DNA from: Monoplex corrugatus
Lineage: Eukaryota; Mollusca; Gastropoda; Littorinimorpha; Ranellidae
Direction of reading: 5' to 3'
Assembly (NCBI GenBank): GCA_030674185.1
Contig: JAPXFY010000015.1
Coordinates: 22,352,486-22,372,485 of the forward strand
DNA length: 20,000 bases
A program made the position numbers and the translations under genes. Positions within the stretch are counted from its first letter, which is position 1, and every line of letters starts with the position of its first letter. Under the pieces are notes generated by a model. The model did no database searches and was not told the origin of the DNA. It saw only the letters and a list, made by a program, of their open reading frames with translations. Shown piece after piece: positions 17,143 through 20,000 of the stretch.

Positions 17143-17174
17143 GTGTGTGTGTGTGGGGGGGGGGGGGGGGGGTC
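17140..17174. repeat. (GT)n and poly-G run
   Basis: gtgtgtgtgtgtg is followed by about 19 G, at the right end of R1 copy E. Confidence 0.93.
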
Positions 17175-17246
17175 TGAGTTTGTAGTATACTGTGGAACAG
17201 GAAATATCGTAAGGTTTGCACAAAGGAAATCCTCTGTCTGGGAACT
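17175..17246. other. Short anonymous spacer
   Basis: Nothing recognised. Confidence 0.4.
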
Positions 17247-17376
17247 ATAATAATAACAACAATAGTAATAATAGTAATAATAATAATAATGATAATAATA
17301 ACAATAATAATGATAATAACGTTAGCAATAATAATAATAACATAACAATAATGTAACTCTCTCTCTCTCTCTCTTC
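17247..17376. repeat. (TAA/CAA)n trinucleotide and (CT)n
   Basis: Imperfect taataataacaat repeats to about 17355, then a (CT)n run at 17357-17374. Confidence 0.92.
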
Positions 17377-17389
17377 CTTTTCTTTTCCT

Positions 17390-17475
17390 GCACGAAGCTG
17401 GTGGATAGGATGAGGGAGTCAAAGAGTTAAGTTTTTGCAGTTGGTGGTGTGGGTGCGGGAGTTAAAGGGTTAAAA
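17390..17475. mobile_element. Half copy of the 7.3-kb foldback element
   Basis: gaagctggtggata, tgagggagtcaaagagtta, gtttttgcagtt and gttaaagggtta follow in the same order and spacing as the right arm at 7396-7475. The matching left arm is absent; a CT tract occupies its place. Confidence 0.72.
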
Positions 17476-17578
17476 GTGCGTTATTTCGAAAATTGTGTAT
17501 TTTCAGAAATGGGTCAAAGCATTAAACTTCATTTTTTCGGATTTAATAATGAAGTCAGCTTTCTCATTCCCTGTCTTT
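17476..17578. other. Short anonymous spacer
   Basis: Ordinary AT-rich sequence with no recognised feature. Confidence 0.4.
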
Positions 17579-17780
17579 TTGGTTGGTTGGTTGGTTGGTT
17601 GGTTGGTTGGTTGGTTGGTTGGTTGGTTGTTGGATGGTTGGGTGGTTGGATGGTTGGATGGTTGGATGGTTGGTTGGTTGGTTGGATGGTTGGTTGGTTG
17701 GTTGGATAGTTGGTTGGTTGGTTGGTTGGTTGGTTGGTTGGTTGGTTGGGTTGGTTGGCTGTGGCTGGTTGGTTGGTTGG

Positions 17781-17829
<49 letters not shown>

Positions 17830-17962
17830 TTGCTTGGCTAGTTGGTTTGTTGACTAGTTGGCTAACTGGTTGGTTGGTTGGTTGGTTGGTTGGTTGGTTG
17901 GTTGGTTGGTTGGTTGGTTGGTTGGTTGGTGTTGGTTGGTTGGCTGGCTGGCTGGCTGGCTG
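17579..17962. repeat. (TTGG)n array with an internal (TTGC)n block
   Basis: A mostly pure ttgg array of about 380 bp includes tgga variants (17630-17710), a ttgc block (about 17782-17830), a degenerate patch (17830-17865) and a ggct run at the right end. Frames on both strands (VGWL repeats; NQPT repeats) are artefacts. Confidence 0.95.
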
Positions 17963-18050
17963 TTGGTTCTCATTTTTCACTTTTTAGTGTTGAAGTATAA
18001 AAATCAAATAAGGAAACACAGACATGTAGGTAATCAATGTGTACCTGAGA
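17963..18050. other. Short anonymous spacer
   Basis: Nothing recognised. Confidence 0.4.
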
Positions 18051-18053
18051 GAG

Positions 18054-18107
<54 letters not shown>

Positions 18108-18111
18108 GTGT

Positions 18112-18147
<36 letters not shown>

Positions 18148-18166
18148 TGTGTGTGTGTGTGTTTCC
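18051..18166. repeat. (TG)n microsatellite
   Basis: Long TG runs with tgttgtgtggtg and gtacgtg interruptions. Confidence 0.95.
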
Positions 18167-18600
18167 TTATCAGTTTGTCTGTCTGGATGGATGGATGATT
18201 GGGTGGAATTGGTGGGTTTTGGTTAGTGTTTGTGTGGTTGGTGGTGCGTATTTGTTTTGTCGTTATTTGGGAGTGATGTGATGTGAGTGAGTGAGTGTGG
18301 GTAGGTGTGCCTGGCTGGGTGGTGTGAGTGCTGATTGATGTAGGTGCAGTAGAAGCGTTCTCTTATATTTTTTCTTTTCTAACACTCTCTCATTGCATCG
18401 TTTCTTTTCTCTCACTGCTTGTTCTTCTTTCCTTCGTATAACTTATGTTTTTTCTTTCCGTATCCTACGCATAAACGCTCGCAACAGTCCATGTCTGTAG
18501 GGTAAGCGCGGTGTGTGTAATATTATGTGAGAGTGACCGATGTGGAGGTACATGTGTGTAAGTAGACAGTATGGTTTGTATCAGTAGGTGTGTATGACAG
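18167..18600. other. Spacer with GGAT/GTGAG-type low complexity
   Basis: It includes ggatggatggat (about 18184-18197), gtgagtgagtgag (about 18283-18297) and a pyrimidine-rich patch (18359-18450). The remainder shows no recognisable gene. Confidence 0.55.
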
Positions 18601-18735
18601 AGAGACAGGATGAAGGTGAGGACGATAAGACAGAAAAGACAGAAAGACAGAGAAAACAGCACAGATATACAGAAAAGACAGAGAACAGAAACAGAGACAA
18701 CAGAAGACAGACAAGAGAGAGCGAGAGAGCAACAT
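18601..18735. repeat. (CAGA/GAAA)n purine-rich tract
   Basis: acagaaaagacagaaagaca units with imperfect periodicity of about 10-12 bp. Confidence 0.88.
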
Positions 18736-18948
18736 GCAGAAACAGACAACCATGACCAGAGCCACTCTCTCAGACTCCATCGAGACAACACCGGGTGTAA
18801 GTCTGGAGCGCCAGAGGTAATCCTGTCTGCGCAGACAGGACTGGTTACAGCTCACTACGAACTTCGTACAACTCGTAGATGGTTCATTTACTTTGAACCT
18901 ACCTACGCTTATAAGAACACCGAGAGCCAGCGAACCAGCGAACCAGCG
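18736..18948. other. Anonymous spacer containing a 20-bp perfect palindrome
   Basis: About 210 bp of ordinary sequence between two CAGA tracts. The palindrome at 18821-18840 has half-site tcctgtctgc. A short direct repeat gcgaaccagcgaaccagcga lies near 18927-18950. Confidence 0.6.
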
Positions 18949-19305
18949 AGGGAGGGAGAGAGAGAGAGGCAGACAGACTGACAGACAGAGAGAAAGAGAG
19001 AGGAGACAGAAAGAGAGACAGACAGACAGACAGAGAGACACAGAGACAGAGACAGACAGACTGAGAGAGGGACAGAGACAGACTGAGAGAGAGACAGAGA
19101 GAGAGGGGGACAGAGACAAACAGAGACACAGACAGACAGACAGATGGATACAGATACAGAGACACACAGACAGAAAGAGAGAGACACACATAGAGAGACA
19201 GACATAGAGAGAGACAGAGGAGAGACACAGACAGACAGACAGACAGACACAGAGACATAGAGAGAGAGACAGAGAGAGAGACAGAGACAGGGGGGGGGGG
19301 GGGGA
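18949..19305. repeat. Purine-rich (CAGA/GAGA)n tract ending in poly-G
   Basis: gagagaga, cagacagaca and agagacac motifs run for about 340 bp and end in a run of about 14 G at 19291-19304. Ser/Leu/Cys frames on the minus strand are artefacts. Confidence 0.95.
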
Positions 19306-19395
19306 GAGATCCAAAACGTATAATCGTTAGAAGCAAAACCATCATAATATTAGAGCTTGTTTTAGTTCATTGTCATTGTTTCATTATTGTACTAT
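19306..19395. other. Short anonymous flank
   Basis: AT-rich sequence immediately before the 5' target-site repeat of the RTE-like insertion. Confidence 0.4.
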
Positions 19396-19409
19396 AGATA
19401 CATGGACAG
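19396..19409 (+). repeat. Target-site duplication, left copy (agatacatggacag)
   Basis: These 14 bases recur exactly at 19890-19903, directly outside both ends of the RTE-like fragment, as expected of target-primed insertion. Confidence 0.85.
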
Positions 19410-19889
19410 AGACAAATGCCTATCAATTAACATCAGGAAGAGAGTTCTTGAATGTTATATAGAACCAATACTGTTGTACGGATGCGAGGCGTGGACAGTC
19501 AACAAGCAAAGCCAGAACAAGATTGAGGCAGCCGAGATGTGGTTTCTAAGAAGAATGTTGAGAGTTCCATGGACAGCAAAGAAAACAAACCAGACCGTCT
19601 TGATGGAGGCAGACACAAGTAGATCACTCATAAAGAAGATTAGGAAAAGACAGGCAACATTTATAGGCCATTTTATGAGGAAGGGAGATTTGGAGCACCT
19701 GGTCACAACGGGAAAGCTGGAGGGAAAGAGAGCACCGGGTAGACCCAGGGAGAAAATGCTGGATGGACTTGCAGAGTGGCTGGGGACGAGGGGGGTGGGA
19801 GAGATGCTGGGGGCATAGAGAGATAGCGACAGATGTAAGGCCATGATCGCCAACGCCATGCGGCAGGGCACCTGATGATGATAATGATG
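19410..19889 (+). mobile_element. 5'-truncated RTE-like non-LTR retrotransposon insertion (480 bp)
   Basis: The interval between the two 14-bp repeats contains only the C-terminal RT region and ends in a (TGA/TAA)n run overlapping the final stop codon. Very short 3' untranslated regions made of simple repeats are known from the RTE clade. 5' truncation, a simple-repeat 3' end and flanking direct repeats together define the ends with unusual clarity. The exact boundary could shift by a base or two because of end similarity. Confidence 0.87.
19411..19875 (+). pseudogene. RTE-like reverse transcriptase C-terminus with an in-frame stop
   Basis: Translated from 19411, the fragment shows LSINIRKRVLE, YIEPILLYGCEAWT, EAAEMWFLRRMLRVPWT, FIGHFMR and GKRAPGRPREK in the order typical of the region after the RT palm of RTE/CR1-like ORF2. 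It matches the layout of the elements at 66-1268 (LLYGSESWTL, RWLGHAVRM, GKRPTGRP) and 9485-9871. Methionines before 19411 lie in flanking DNA, so there is no true start. TAG at 19816-19818 interrupts the frame, but the same frame continues with RDSDRCKAMIANAM to TGA 19873-19875. That resembles the usual end of such proteins, so the TAG is probably a nonsense change. It is a dead copy without catalytic residues. Confidence 0.88.
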
Positions 19890-19903
19890 AGATACATGGA
19901 CAG
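19890..19903 (+). repeat. Target-site duplication, right copy (agatacatggacag)
   Basis: Exact copy of 19396-19409, immediately after the (TGA)n end of the insertion. Confidence 0.85.
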
Positions 19904-20000
19904 TCTTCTCAACATAAACACTGCTTTAAACTAAACAGACGAAAAAACGCACATTGCTGTATCTCACCCCAAGAAAAAAAAGCAAAAGGGAAAAACAGAA
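19904..20000. other. Anonymous A-rich flank
   Basis: A-rich ordinary sequence up to the window end with no recognised feature. Confidence 0.4.

Noticed and set aside
17564..17987. Trp/Gly/Val/Leu-rich membrane-protein-like frames and Asn-Gln-Pro-Thr frames
   Set aside because: These are translations of the TTGG repeat; both strands are open, with no sequence outside the repeat supporting a gene.
19387..19389. ATG at 19387 as the start of the right-hand RT fragment
   Set aside because: It lies in flanking DNA before the left target-site duplication; element sequence starts at about 19410.

Overview
This is a stretch of animal nuclear DNA, not a gene-dense or prokaryotic region. I see no convincing host protein-coding gene and no functional RNA gene. 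The window is built from non-LTR retrotransposon remains, at least three dispersed repeat families, and an exceptional load of simple sequence: (CA/GT)n, (GAGA/CAGA)n, (TTGG)n, (GATA)n, trinucleotide and (AAAT)n tracts, poly-G/C runs and several minisatellites. That mixture, with multi-copy RTE-like reverse transcriptase fragments, would suit a mollusc, possibly a marine gastropod. The organism is inference; nothing here identifies a species.

Layout. 1-1268 is the C-terminal part of a non-LTR retrotransposon ORF2 (+ strand, cut by the window start) with intact RT motifs B to E and a C-terminal Cys2-His-Cys finger. A G-quadruplex-type minisatellite and a CG/GT tract follow. 1.9-6.0 kb alternates simple repeats with short anonymous segments and holds two copies (A and B) of a dispersed repeat called here family R1. 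6.3-7.05 kb and 7.8-8.85 kb are two long purine-rich CAGA/GAGA tracts. Between them lie a tRNA-like SINE head with intact A and B boxes and an abutting foldback element. 8.85-10.9 kb is mostly anonymous sequence around a decayed RT C-terminus. 10.9-12.8 kb is GT and ATT/TTG repeats plus anonymous DNA. R1 copy C lies at 12.8-13.3 kb. (TTGG)n and a tandemly duplicated tetranucleotide block occupy 13.95-15.5 kb. R1 copies D and E sit head to tail at 15.84-17.14 kb; copy E carries an 18-unit, 27-bp minisatellite that is single-copy in A, C and D. The right end has a half foldback element, (TTGG)n, GT and CAGA tracts, and a 5'-truncated RTE-like insertion (19410-19889) bracketed by perfect 14-bp direct repeats.

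How the parts work together. There is no operon or pathway. The shared theme is retroposition followed by local repeat growth. Three RT fragments show different degrees of decay. The five R1 copies share one end and differ at the other, as expected of target-primed reverse transcription with 5' truncation. All five are read on the minus strand, while all RT fragments are on the plus strand. I did not find a new biochemical system. The best observations are the minisatellite arising inside a retroposon, the insertion with target-site duplications, the foldback family, and the divergent duplicated tetranucleotide arrays.
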